From a virus: 27,776 bases of DNA. The notes below the pieces were generated by a model. The model made no database searches. It worked only from the letters and a program-made list of their open reading frames with translations, and was not told the origin of the DNA. The translations under genes were made by a program, and so were the position numbers. This document shows positions 1 to 5,889 of this stretch, in pieces (positions within the stretch are counted from its first letter, which is position 1; each line of letters opens with the position of its first letter). The stretch spans positions 1 to 27,776 of IMG/VR virus record IMGVR_UViG_3300030117_006268; one strand, 5' to 3'.

Positions 1-2
1 GC

Positions 3-62
3 AGCTCTCGGGAGCAGTCCGCCGTCGACGAAGTGCACGCAGCAGAAGAGGCAACGAAATGA
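3..62 (+). CDS. C-terminal end of an upstream gene (partial)
   Basis: The frame beginning at base 3 is open from the left edge and ends at TGA 60-62, overlapping the next gene's ATG by the ATGA arrangement that recurs throughout this window. Only about 19 residues are visible, ending in EEATK; the tail is Glu/Ala rich. No function can be given. The call rests on the stop overlap and the consistent coupling style, so it could be a chance open frame. Confidence 0.45.
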   Translation, partial: SSREQSAVDEVHAAEEATK

Positions 63-265
63 GCACAGGAATCGGGGACAAGGTCAAGTTTCACCAATGG
101 TGTGACCGGCTTGGATGGACCATCGCAAATGGTGTCGTCGTGGAAACTCGCAAGCACCCAAGACCAAAGCGCAGCATGAGAACGGCGCCGCCGACACAGT
201 ACCGAGTTCGTTCATTACGCGACAATCGAAAGCGATGGGTCGACCATGTTTATGTAACAAAGTAG
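59..265 (+). CDS. Small basic hypothetical protein
   Basis: A 68-residue, Arg/Lys-rich protein (KHPRPKRSMR at about residues 32-41) that I do not recognise. The start at 59 follows AGAAGAGGC, an acceptable ribosome binding site, and overlaps the stop of the preceding frame. The sequence begins with GIGDKVKFHQW and has several later beta-type stretches (YRVRSL, WVDHVYV), which would suit a small SH3-like or KOW-like barrel, but this is only a shape impression. Its stop codon lies inside the first promoter-like element of the window. Confidence 0.6.
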   Translation: MSTGIGDKVKFHQWCDRLGWTIANGVVVETRKHPRPKRSMRTAPPTQYRVRSLRDNRKRWVDHVYVTK

Positions 266-312
266 ATAATAACGGTATACCAAAAACAAATAATGTGATA
301 TAACTATAAGGC
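255..312 (+). promoter_or_regulatory. Promoter-like element, copy 0 (most diverged)
   Basis: TAACAAAGT at 255-263 is followed 15 bases from its start by TAACGG (270-275) and TATAC (276-280), and then by TATAAC (299-304). The hexamer-to-minus-10 spacer is 23 bases, exactly as in the three better copies downstream. This copy has a TGN extension before its -10 (TGATATAAC). It sits directly upstream of the gene starting at 330 and would give a leader of about 20 bases. Confidence 0.6.
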
Positions 313-329
313 AATCAAGGAGCGACAAA

Positions 330-518
330 ATGATTTCACTCAAAGCAACATTAGATGGAATAACCTGGACCGCTGATATTCGTATCGATGGCTATGTCGA
401 GATTTTTAGGGGCAGGGAGCTGTTCGACCGCGGACAGGACGATGGTGAAATCATCCACGGTGCTTACAAGACGCCGAAATCTGTACTCGATGCCTTGCTC
501 GCATCAGAGCCTGTCTAA
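330..518 (+). CDS. Small hypothetical protein, first gene after promoter copy 0
   Basis: A 62-residue protein, slightly acidic, not recognised. The start is fixed by a strong AAGGAGCGAC ribosome binding site at about 316-325. The first half reads as alternating beta strands (MISLKATLDG, TWTADIRIDGYVEIF), followed by a short helical tail (KSVLDALLASEPV). It ends 16 bases before the next ATG, so the two genes are probably co-transcribed. Small early phage proteins of this kind are often host-takeover factors, but nothing here shows that specifically. Confidence 0.7.
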   Translation: MISLKATLDGITWTADIRIDGYVEIFRGRELFDRGQDDGEIIHGAYKTPKSVLDALLASEPV

Positions 519-534
519 AACAAAGGAAGCGACC

Positions 535-1011
535 ATGAACATTTTCATACTTGACACAGACCCCCGTATTGCAGCCCGGATGCAGTGTGACAAGCACATA
601 CCAAAGATGGTAGTCGAGACTGCGCAAATGCTGTCTACTGCTGTCAACATGTTGGGCGGACAAGCACAGTACAAATCCGCATATGTCAATCACCCGTGCA
701 CCGTATGGGCTCGCACTTCGCTTGACAATTTCGCGTGGCTCAGCAAGCATGGGTTCGAACTTGGGCTCGAATATAATTTGCGGTACGGCAAGATTCACAA
801 GAGCAGCGCTGTCATTATGGATTGCGTGTGGCAGGTGTCGAAACTCAAGTTTGACAAGAAAGGTCTTACGCCTCACCCGCAGTGTATGCCCGACATGTAT
901 AAGTCGGACAATCCAGTGACAGCATACCGTGCATATTATCGTGGTGAGAAGTCGTACTTCGCAAAATGGGACCGTGACCGCGATGCTCCTCTATGGTGGA
1001 ATGCTGCATAA
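535..1011 (+). CDS. Conserved phage protein of the MNIFxLDxDP...CDKH family
   Basis: A 158-residue protein starting after GGAAGCGACC. It carries the pattern of a family common in tailed phages: N-terminal MNIFILDTDP, then CDKHIPKMVVETAQML (about residues 19-34), NHPCTVWAR (about 52-60), EYNLRYGKIHKS (about 77-88), and a C-terminal YRAYYRGEKSYFAKW followed by a Trp pair. Conserved Cys, His, Lys and Glu residues suggest an enzyme. The helical layout and aromatic C-terminus faintly recall pyrimidine-dimer glycosylases such as T4 DenV, but the catalytic assignment is not established and I do not claim it. A longer frame starting upstream at 388 lacks a ribosome binding site and overlaps the previous gene. 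Confidence 0.75.
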   Translation: MNIFILDTDPRIAARMQCDKHIPKMVVETAQMLSTAVNMLGGQAQYKSAYVNHPCTVWARTSLDNFAWLSKHGFELGLEYNLRYGKIHKSSAVIMDCVWQVSKLKFDKKGLTPHPQCMPDMYKSDNPVTAYRAYYRGEKSYFAKWDRDRDAPLWWNAA

Positions 1012-1027
1012 TTTGTTGATTAAATCG

Positions 1028-1096
1028 TAACAAAATAACACATTAACGTATACCTGGAGCTGATTACGTATTATAATATATATATCAGCAAGGGAG
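1028..1096 (+). promoter_or_regulatory. Promoter-like element, copy 1
   Basis: TAACAAAAT begins at 1028, TTAACG is at 1043-1048, TATACC follows, and TATAAT is at 1072-1077 with a 23-base spacer. CGTAT occurs twice, exactly 20 bases apart (1047 and 1067). The -10 is followed by an ATATATATCAGCAAGGGAG leader that is nearly identical in copies 1, 2 and 3 and includes the ribosome binding site of the gene at 1102. Confidence 0.75.
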
Positions 1097-1101
1097 CGAT
1101 C

Positions 1102-1269
1102 ATGACAAGCGAAATCAAAATCCAAAACCTAAAAAACACCGTTTCACAGTGCGACCGAAAGATGGCCGCATCGGAAGAAAACAAAGATTTCTCAAACTGG
1201 ATTCTACTTGCAGACATCAGACTTGATGCTCTCAAGAAGATTGCAAAACTTGAAAAATTGAACAAATGA
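1102..1269 (+). CDS. Small hypothetical helical protein (55 aa)
   Basis: This frame of 55 codons plus stop starts at ATG 1102 after AAGGGAGCGATC and ends at TGA 1267-1269. The product is Lys rich and almost wholly helical in appearance (EIKIQNLKNTVSQCDRKM early, DIRLDALKKIAKLEKLNK at the end), with heptad-like leucine spacing in the last 20 residues. A short coiled-coil adaptor is possible. No family is recognised. The gene is supported by its own promoter-like element and its strong ribosome binding site. Confidence 0.7.
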   Translation: MTSEIKIQNLKNTVSQCDRKMAASEENKDFSNWILLADIRLDALKKIAKLEKLNK

Positions 1270-1278
1270 GCGGCCGAC

Positions 1279-1539
1279 ATGGAAAATCGAGAAACAAAAG
1301 AAATCGGACCATTCATTAACTTGTACAATTGGGATTCCCACCGAAAGTACCGATACCACGTAGTCGAGGGCAGATACCTCGAAAGCGGTCACATGTACCA
1401 CCTACGTTTCGCCTGCAGATTGCAAGCAGAATGGGCATTTAACAAACTCAAGCGAAATCCGTCATGGGTGACCGTCCAAGATATCGAGTCGCAGCTTAAC
1501 TGGTATGACGGCAGATACCATTCAGTTCACCCGGCGTAG
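1279..1539 (+). CDS. Small hypothetical protein (86 aa), basic and aromatic
   Basis: An 86-residue protein rich in Tyr, Trp, Arg and His, with a central segment FACRLQAEWAFNKLKRNPSW (about residues 44-63). The start is 9 bases after the preceding stop, behind a weak GAGCGGCCGAC ribosome binding site that looks like a decayed form of the window's usual GGAGCGA site. It is probably co-transcribed with the 55-residue gene from promoter copy 1, and a hairpin followed at a distance by a T run lies just after its stop. Function unknown. Confidence 0.65.
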   Translation: MENRETKEIGPFINLYNWDSHRKYRYHVVEGRYLESGHMYHLRFACRLQAEWAFNKLKRNPSWVTVQDIESQLNWYDGRYHSVHPA

Positions 1540-1540
1540 G

Positions 1541-1576
1541 CCCGTCACAAGTGCGGGATTTAATTGCTTTTTTTTT
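1541..1576 (+). terminator. Possible weak rho-independent terminator
   Basis: CCCGTCAC (1541-1548) and GTGCGGG (1551-1557) pair around an AA turn with one bulged T; a run of nine T follows at 1568-1576. The roughly 10-base gap between stem and T run is longer than usual, so termination may be inefficient. It lies directly upstream of promoter copy 2, as the better terminator does before copy 3. Confidence 0.4.
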
Positions 1577-1644
1577 AACAAAATAACACATTAACGTATA
1601 CCTTTACTGATTAGCGTATTATAATATATATATCAGCAAGGGAG
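1576..1644 (+). promoter_or_regulatory. Promoter-like element, copy 2
   Basis: Starts with TAACAAAAT at 1576, TTAACG at 1591-1596, TATACC next, TATAAT at 1620-1625; the spacer is 23 bases. CGTAT is repeated 20 bases apart as in copies 1 and 3. The leader after the -10 (ATATATATCAGCAAGGGAG) matches the other copies and leads into the gene at 1651. Confidence 0.75.
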
Positions 1645-1650
1645 AAAACA

Positions 1651-1887
1651 ATGCTTCATCCAAGAATCCAAATCGCACTCGACTTCATGAACGAAATCCT
1701 CGCCGAAGATGGAATCACAGAGCGGGCTGCAGAGCGGCACCACGCACATGGTGATTGGACTGGCGATCGCAATGCCATCGGAATCGCCCACCCTGTCACC
1801 TTTAAGCAGTATGTCGTTCTACTGAATGACCAAGACGAGGCATGGAGCATGATGCCAAAATCCACTTACATCGACATGTACCGATAA
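1651..1887 (+). CDS. Small hypothetical protein (78 aa)
   Basis: A 78-residue protein starting 6 bases after AAGGGAGAAAACA. The N-terminal third looks helical (RIQIALDFMNEILAED), the centre is His/Asp rich (AERHHAHGDW), and the end reads FKQYVVLLNDQDEAWSMMP, typical of a compact alpha/beta fold. No family is recognised. It is the first gene behind promoter copy 2 and is followed after 32 bases by the gene at 1920, probably in the same transcript. Confidence 0.7.
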   Translation: MLHPRIQIALDFMNEILAEDGITERAAERHHAHGDWTGDRNAIGIAHPVTFKQYVVLLNDQDEAWSMMPKSTYIDMYR

Positions 1888-1919
1888 ACAAATCAAACAA
1901 TCAACTAAGGAGCGATCAA

Positions 1920-2153
1920 ATGTCATACAAAGGACACAAAAACTGGACCCACTGGAACGTTCACCTGTGGCTATGGAATACAGAGTGCCGCCATGGAATC
2001 GTCAAGCGGGCCCTTCGATATGAGAAAAACAAGGACGACGCTGCTCGTCGCATCCTTCGATATATCAGCGAAGACACAACGCCCGACGGGGCAGTCTATT
2101 CCTTCTCAAACGTTCGCGCAGCCCTGGTCGGCAGCGACATCAAAGTAGGGTGA
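1920..2153 (+). CDS. Small phage protein with NWxxWNVxLWxxN motif
   Basis: A 77-residue protein whose start at 1920 is fixed by AAGGAGCGATCAA; an in-frame extension back to 1842 has no ribosome binding site and overlaps the previous gene. Residues about 7-19 read KNWTHWNVHLWLW, a Trp-rich motif shared by a family of small uncharacterised phage proteins (YKGxxNWxxWNVxLW). The remainder is helical and basic (IVKRALRYEKNKDDAARRIL). Function unknown; the family link is from memory of the motif only. Confidence 0.7.
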   Translation: MSYKGHKNWTHWNVHLWLWNTECRHGIVKRALRYEKNKDDAARRILRYISEDTTPDGAVYSFSNVRAALVGSDIKVG

Positions 2154-2156
2154 CCC

Positions 2157-2414
2157 GTGAGCATGACTATAGTAGGCACAGAACGCGGCAGAATGATTTG
2201 GTACGGCAATGACGTAAACGATCGAGGCGCAATCCTGTACGATGATGGGCAAGTGGTTTTTGGCTTCTGGTCAAGATTCAACCCAGAACATTCGCACAAC
2301 AGGAACGGATTCGAAATCAATACAGAGGTACTGGTCACCACGGGTGCTCGACGCTCAACTCCACCTCGATGCTCCGACCCGGTGAATCAAATCAAGCGAT
2401 GGATGCAGGCTTAA
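2157..2414 (+). CDS. Small hypothetical protein, probable GTG start
   Basis: An 85-residue protein starting 3 bases after the preceding stop. GTG 2157 is preferred because AGGG lies 6 bases upstream; ATG 2163 is the alternative, giving 83 residues. The sequence is beta rich and aromatic (TIVGTERGRMIWYGN, GAILYDDGQVVFGFW) with a Pro/Arg-rich tail. Its stop codon falls in the loop of the terminator hairpin that follows. No family is recognised. Confidence 0.65.
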   Translation: MSMTIVGTERGRMIWYGNDVNDRGAILYDDGQVVFGFWSRFNPEHSHNRNGFEINTEVLVTTGARRSTPPRCSDPVNQIKRWMQA

Positions 2415-2431
2415 CGGTCTGCATTTTTTTT
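2403..2431 (+). terminator. Rho-independent terminator
   Basis: ATGCAG (2403-2408) pairs with CTGCAT (2419-2424); two further pairs (one G-T) can extend the stem inward, and eight T follow (2424-2431). The stop codon of the gene ending at 2414 sits in the loop. It separates that gene's transcript from promoter copy 3, which begins at the last T. Confidence 0.75.
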
Positions 2432-2500
2432 AACAAAGTGACATGTTGACGTATACTTTTATGGTTCAACGTATTATAATATATATATCAGCAAGGGAGA
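2431..2500 (+). promoter_or_regulatory. Promoter-like element, copy 3
   Basis: TAACAAAGT at 2431, TTGACG at 2446-2451, TATACT next, and TATAAT at 2475-2480, again with a 23-base spacer. CGTAT occurs at 2450 and 2470. The hexamer here is the closest of the four copies to a consensus -35 (TTGACA), but the spacing is 6 bases too long for ordinary sigma70 use. The leader is as in copies 1 and 2. Confidence 0.75.
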
Positions 2501-2505
2501 AAACA

Positions 2506-2739
2506 ATGCTCGACAATCAAAACAAAGACTTCGACTTGATGCTTGGAACAATCAATGGCGTACTCAGAAAAGCCAAGGGTAGTTGGGTCGATTCGGTTGA
2601 TTTAATCGAAGCTTGCGGACTTCAAGAAGCCCACAATGACGAATATACATGCCAACTTTTCAATGCTGCGATCGAATTTGGCGAGCAAGCAGGCTGGTTC
2701 GCATACAGCTGTGGTGAATACAGGCACCTCAGGGCTTAA
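2506..2739 (+). CDS. Small acidic hypothetical protein (77 aa)
   Basis: A 77-residue protein whose start at 2506 follows AAGGGAGAAAACA; a longer frame from 2443 would begin inside the promoter element and is rejected. The pattern (FDLMLGTINGVLRKAKGSWVD, then VDLIEACGL, then LFNAAIEFGEQAGWFAYSCGEYRHL) suggests a small helical domain with winged-helix-like character, in which a helix pair is followed by a short beta hairpin. This is an impression only. It leads the transcript from promoter copy 3. Confidence 0.7.
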   Translation: MLDNQNKDFDLMLGTINGVLRKAKGSWVDSVDLIEACGLQEAHNDEYTCQLFNAAIEFGEQAGWFAYSCGEYRHLRA

Positions 2740-2771
2740 TCATTAAAAGAAATATCAAACAAGGAGCGATC

Positions 2772-2942
2772 ATGACAAAGCAAACAATCCACAGACTAGC
2801 CCAAGACATCACAATCATTTCCCGTCAAACAGGCGTCACAAATGAGCAGGCAGCCAAGCAGATTGATGGTCGGATGGACGGCACGCAGCCTGCAGATTGG
2901 ATGCAAATCGTCCTTGAGTATATCAACCAAAACAACATGTAG
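2772..2942 (+). CDS. Small hypothetical protein (56 aa)
   Basis: A frame of 56 codons plus stop from ATG 2772, after AAGGAGCGATC, to TAG 2940-2942. It has a helix-turn-helix-like rhythm (TIHRLAQDITIISRQTGVTNEQAAKQ), in which GVTNEQAA could be the turn and start of a second helix. A small DNA-binding protein is possible but unproven. The next gene's ribosome binding site, AGGAGCGAC, begins at its stop codon, so the two are tightly linked. Confidence 0.7.
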   Translation: MTKQTIHRLAQDITIISRQTGVTNEQAAKQIDGRMDGTQPADWMQIVLEYINQNNM

Positions 2943-2955
2943 TAGGAGCGACACA

Positions 2956-3294
2956 ATGACACAGCCAATCACAAGATTGAACATGGAGCGACAAATCATC
3001 GACCAGGCATACATATTCAAACTGGTGGAAGAACAGAACCCTGATGCCCCGCAATTCAGCGGCGAATTTACTAAGCCTTATATGATGTCGGTATTCAGCA
3101 TATTGATAGGCGAGAAATCACGCGAGAAACGTATTTTCAATAGTGCATTCGCGAAGCTGGTCGAAAACGGTAGCCTGGTGCAAGACTGGAACCAATCACA
3201 AATGCGGTTCACCTTCAAGATTAACCAAAAGCTGTTCGAAGAAATCCGCACAGAAGAGGAGCGGGGACTCTATCGAGTGGGGGATGACGTATGA
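2956..3294 (+). CDS. Hypothetical protein with winged-helix-like layout
   Basis: A 112-residue protein. ATG 2956 is chosen because TAGGAGCGACACA precedes it; the open frame extends back to 2842 but without a ribosome binding site and across the previous gene. The order of helices and a final strand pair (IDQAYIFKLVEEQ, FNSAFAKLVENGSLVQDW, then MRFTFKINQ) resembles a winged-helix domain. No family assignment. It overlaps the next gene by ATGA, so translation is probably coupled. Confidence 0.65.
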   Translation: MTQPITRLNMERQIIDQAYIFKLVEEQNPDAPQFSGEFTKPYMMSVFSILIGEKSREKRIFNSAFAKLVENGSLVQDWNQSQMRFTFKINQKLFEEIRTEEERGLYRVGDDV

Positions 3295-3626
3295 GCAACG
3301 ACCGAATCCTTCACTTCGACGAAATCCCAATCTACTCACATTATGTTGTGTGCCACGATACGTTCATGTCAGGTTGGGGCATGGCTCATGGACGCAAGAA
3401 CATTCTGATTTTCGCCTGTGATTGGATAGACGAAGCAGTCAATGTTGCGCAGTATGCCGAATCTCGTGACGACATGGCGTCCGTCAATGTTTACCAGTCT
3501 CTTTTACCGACCATGTTCAATCGTGAATATGGTCACTTCAGCACGCTGTACGTGCAAATCAAAACCAAGGAAACCATGCCGAACTGGTATGGATACGCAA
3601 AAGGAGCGAACGATGAAACAGAATGA
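3291..3626 (+). CDS. Hypothetical protein (111 aa)
   Basis: Starts in the ATGA overlap with the previous gene and ends 14 bases inside the next one. The protein is alpha/beta in appearance, with a hydrophobic core strand (NILIFACDW, about residues 39-47) followed by DEAVNVAQYAESRDDM and a C-terminal strand (FSTLYVQIKTK). Small phage proteins of this shape often act on host proteins, but I recognise no family. The last residues (GANDETE) are encoded by the ribosome binding site and start of the next gene, an efficient use of sequence. Confidence 0.65.
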   Translation: MSNDRILHFDEIPIYSHYVVCHDTFMSGWGMAHGRKNILIFACDWIDEAVNVAQYAESRDDMASVNVYQSLLPTMFNREYGHFSTLYVQIKTKETMPNWYGYAKGANDETE

Positions 3627-4107
3627 ACTATTGGACTATGTGCGTCAGCACCAAGACGCTGCCCGCATGTTGGTCAAGTTGCTTGACCGAATGGTTGCAG
3701 AGATTGATTCGGAAGATGGCGGACAGTCCGACCAGGAAACCGAAGCAGAAAGTGACCTCATGGCAACTTACGATGAGATTGCACCATTCGGTTTGATGCG
3801 TAGAACCAAGGCGTATCAGATTGCGCTTGACATGGGCAAAAGTAGAGTCGTGCCCACCTACCTTGATGAAGATGAGCAAATCCTCTTCAAGTACGTCAGC
3901 AATGGGTATATCAGCATTGCTCGAAACCTGAATGTCGGATTACAAGCAGATGATTGTGTACTGTTGACGCTCGACGAAAGAAACAAAGTGCAGCAGGCTG
4001 ACAAAGAATTCAAGCAGTGGTCAAGAGCGCAAGGTACCGTCTCGCGTCTGGAAATGTTCATGCGTGAAAACCCTGCAATCGCCATCGACGATGGGTGGGA
4101 TAAATGA
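3613..4107 (+). CDS. Hypothetical acidic protein (164 aa)
   Basis: ATG 3613 follows AAAGGAGCGAACG and overlaps the previous gene; the longer open frame from 3442 is rejected for lack of a ribosome binding site. The N-terminal 35 residues are helical (NELLDYVRQHQDAARMLVKLLDRM), followed by an acidic linker with SDQETEAESD, then a domain with YDEIAPFGLMRRTKAYQIALD and a strand/helix tail. It is coupled by ATGA to the next gene. Not recognised. Confidence 0.65.
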   Translation: MKQNELLDYVRQHQDAARMLVKLLDRMVAEIDSEDGGQSDQETEAESDLMATYDEIAPFGLMRRTKAYQIALDMGKSRVVPTYLDEDEQILFKYVSNGYISIARNLNVGLQADDCVLLTLDERNKVQQADKEFKQWSRAQGTVSRLEMFMRENPAIAIDDGWDK

Positions 4108-4337
4108 GTAGTCGACTATGCAAAAACTGCGGTTCAACCTTGGGATTGGACTGTGGTCAAGCTGAGCCAGATTTCGATTATTTCTACTGTTCCCGCGGTT
4201 GTTTTGCAGAGCATAAACAAATACTATGTAATGTGGACAAAACCACAGAATGGCTTGCCGCAAGCATTCTGATTTTCTCGACGATCTTTATCGTCACACT
4301 CGGCCCCAGCATTGTGCTGTGGCTTTCCAATCAATGA
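4104..4337 (+). CDS. Small membrane-anchored zinc-ribbon protein
   Basis: A 77-residue protein with two parts. The N-terminal half has CKNCG (residues 6-10) and a second Cys pair in YCSRGC (about 28-33), a four-Cys zinc-ribbon pattern with an extra Cys at 17. The C-terminal third is one hydrophobic stretch (about 52-74, AASILIFSTIFIVTLGPSIVLWL) that would span the membrane, ending in SNQ. A cytoplasmic zinc finger tethered to the inner membrane is inferred. The ATGA overlap with the gene before gives the start. Possible roles include superinfection exclusion or binding a host membrane complex; neither is shown. Confidence 0.7.
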   Translation: MSSRLCKNCGSTLGLDCGQAEPDFDYFYCSRGCFAEHKQILCNVDKTTEWLAASILIFSTIFIVTLGPSIVLWLSNQ

Positions 4338-4351
4338 AGGAGCGACCAGAA

Positions 4352-5008
4352 ATGGCACCAAGGAAAAAGCAAAGTGAACCGAAACCGGGTCACGTAATCA
4401 AGCTGCAAGGCAAGGAGTATATTACCCATATTGGGTTACTCGATTTGGCCCACAAGGCAGGGATGCAGTTTATGGGTGGTGATTACCTGTACGAACTCTG
4501 TGACCCAGACAAAGATAGGTACGTCTACCGGGCAACGGTGCGAAGTTCCGACGGTTTGGAATTCTCCGCAGTTGGTCATGCAAGCCCAAAAAACCTGAAT
4601 CGAAAAATGGTACCGTTCGCAGCGGTGATGGCAGAGACTCGAGCATGGAATCGAGCAATGCGATCAATGGTCAATCACGGGGAAACGACTGCAGATGAAA
4701 TGCAGGACGTCGGGCTCAACTCTCAGCCAATATACGCCACCGAAAAGTCGGAACGGGTATTGCGCACCAATCCGGACAAGTGGTGGCAGTGCATTCAAAC
4801 CAAAATGCTGGAGTGCCCCGGATTACCGACCCCCGATGAGGTAAACGAAATTTGCCAATTCTGGAGCAAGGGCAGATTGTCAGCAGAAGACTGCAGCACT
4901 GTACGGTTAGAGAATTTGATTGACAAAATCGCATCACCAGAAGGCCAAGCATTGCTTGATGACATCAGAACACAAAAGCCAATTCAACAAGAAGGAGCGA
5001 GCAAATGA
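4352..5008 (+). CDS. Putative single-strand annealing/recombination protein
   Basis: A 218-residue protein; ATG 4352 follows AAGGAGCGACCAGA. The N-terminal half contains VIKLQGKEYITHIGLLDLAH, then YRATVRSSDGLEFSAVGHA, SPKNLN and MAETRAWNRAMRS (about residues 92-104). This order of a strand pair, a G-x-A-SP turn and a final helix with AETRAxxRA is shared with phage and archaeal proteins that I associate with Rad52/ERF-type annealing proteins. The assignment is by pattern. The C-terminal 80 residues are less conserved and helical. The gene is coupled by ATGA to a DUF3127 ssDNA-binding-like gene, which supports a recombination or replication role. Confidence 0.5.
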   Translation: MAPRKKQSEPKPGHVIKLQGKEYITHIGLLDLAHKAGMQFMGGDYLYELCDPDKDRYVYRATVRSSDGLEFSAVGHASPKNLNRKMVPFAAVMAETRAWNRAMRSMVNHGETTADEMQDVGLNSQPIYATEKSERVLRTNPDKWWQCIQTKMLECPGLPTPDEVNEICQFWSKGRLSAEDCSTVRLENLIDKIASPEGQALLDDIRTQKPIQQEGASK

Positions 5009-5358
5009 AGTTCGAAACAGAAGGGCATATCTGCAAAATCAATGACGAGCAGGTGGTCGGTAATGGATTTCACAAGCGTACATTTTGGGTAGAAACCCAG
5101 GACAAGTACCCGCAGGTTTTGGAATTCCAATTCACCGGTGACAAGTGCAATATTCTTGACGCGTACATGGTCAACCAACGAGTGCTTGTCAAGTTCAATG
5201 TACGTGGACGAGTTTGGGAACCGACAGATGGTCGGGAACCCAGGGTTTTTCACACATTCAACGTGTGGAGGCTCGAAAGCCTCGAACACCCGGATGACAT
5301 CAAGCAGATGCAACGTGAGCGTGGAATCGAATCGATTGACGAAGACATCCCTTTCTAA
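5005..5358 (+). CDS. DUF3127 family, ssDNA-binding-like protein
   Basis: A 117-residue protein matching the DUF3127 pattern: an N-terminal strand (FETEGHICKINDEQVVG), then KRTFWVET with FQFTGDKCNILD (about residues 47-58), VNQRVLVKFNVRGRVWE (about 62-78) and a final HTFNVWRLES strand. The five-strand order is that of an OB fold. The C-terminus ends in DEDIPF, which is like the acidic tip by which SSB proteins recruit partners. It probably coats ssDNA or works with the annealing protein encoded just upstream, with which it overlaps by ATGA after an AAGGAGCGAGC site inside that gene. Confidence 0.75.
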   Translation: MKFETEGHICKINDEQVVGNGFHKRTFWVETQDKYPQVLEFQFTGDKCNILDAYMVNQRVLVKFNVRGRVWEPTDGREPRVFHTFNVWRLESLEHPDDIKQMQRERGIESIDEDIPF

Positions 5359-5391
5359 GCTGAATATGTTCAAATAACAAGGAGCGATATC

Positions 5392-5889
5392 ATGAGTGAA
5401 ATACTCGACAAAATGAATGAAGCCAGGTCCGTCTTGGCTGAGATTATGGAATCAGGCGGAGAGCTGACCGAAGAGCATGAGGCATTGCTTGACAGGTATG
5501 CTGAGGATTCGAAGCAGCAAGCAGAATGGTTGGGGCATCTATATCGGCGTGCAAATGCTGAAAAGGACGTCATTGCCGGACAGATGAAGCTGTTGCTGAC
5601 CCAGAAACGCAAGGCCAACCAGACGTGTGAGTGGGCCAGGCGTACGATGTCTGACATACTGATGACAAGGGAGCAGGCGGGACAGAAGACGAATATCGAA
5701 GGCGTGGCCCATTTGATGAAACGTCGCACCCTGTCTATTCCCGATGACCCGGAATTGTGGCCGGTTGAGTTCATTAGGGAGGGCAGAGTCACTTTGGACA
5801 AAGCAGCATTGAAAGCAAAATACAAGGACGGAAGCGAAATGCCAGAAGGATTCGAATGGCAGGATGCTTTTGCGGTGGTGATGAAATGA
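5392..5889 (+). CDS. Gp157-like DNA metabolism protein
   Basis: A 165-residue protein resembling the siphovirus Gp157 family (PF05565). It has a long N-terminal helical region (about 1-95) with charged coiled-coil character, containing the characteristic ANAEKDVIAGQMKLLLTQKR stretch, then MSDILMTREQAGQKTNIEG and a short beta C-terminal domain (MKRRTLSIPDDPELWP...). Gp157 proteins usually sit next to recombinase, SSB or helicase genes, as here, but their exact role is unsettled. Start 5392 follows AAGGAGCGATATC. Confidence 0.7.
   Translation: MSEILDKMNEARSVLAEIMESGGELTEEHEALLDRYAEDSKQQAEWLGHLYRRANAEKDVIAGQMKLLLTQKRKANQTCEWARRTMSDILMTREQAGQKTNIEGVAHLMKRRTLSIPDDPELWPVEFIREGRVTLDKAALKAKYKDGSEMPEGFEWQDAFAVVMK

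Noticed and set aside
388-534. Upstream extension of the conserved gene at 535
   Set aside because: No ribosome binding site, covers the previous gene, and the family normally starts with MNIF.
1028-2500. Promoter elements considered as ordinary sigma70 promoters
   Set aside because: The TTRACG-to-TATAAT spacing is 23 in all copies, too long for normal sigma70 contact; they are reported as promoter-like with unknown recognition.
2443-2505. Upstream start for the gene at 2506
   Set aside because: The extension would lie inside the promoter element; the strong AAGGGAG site is only just upstream of ATG 2506.
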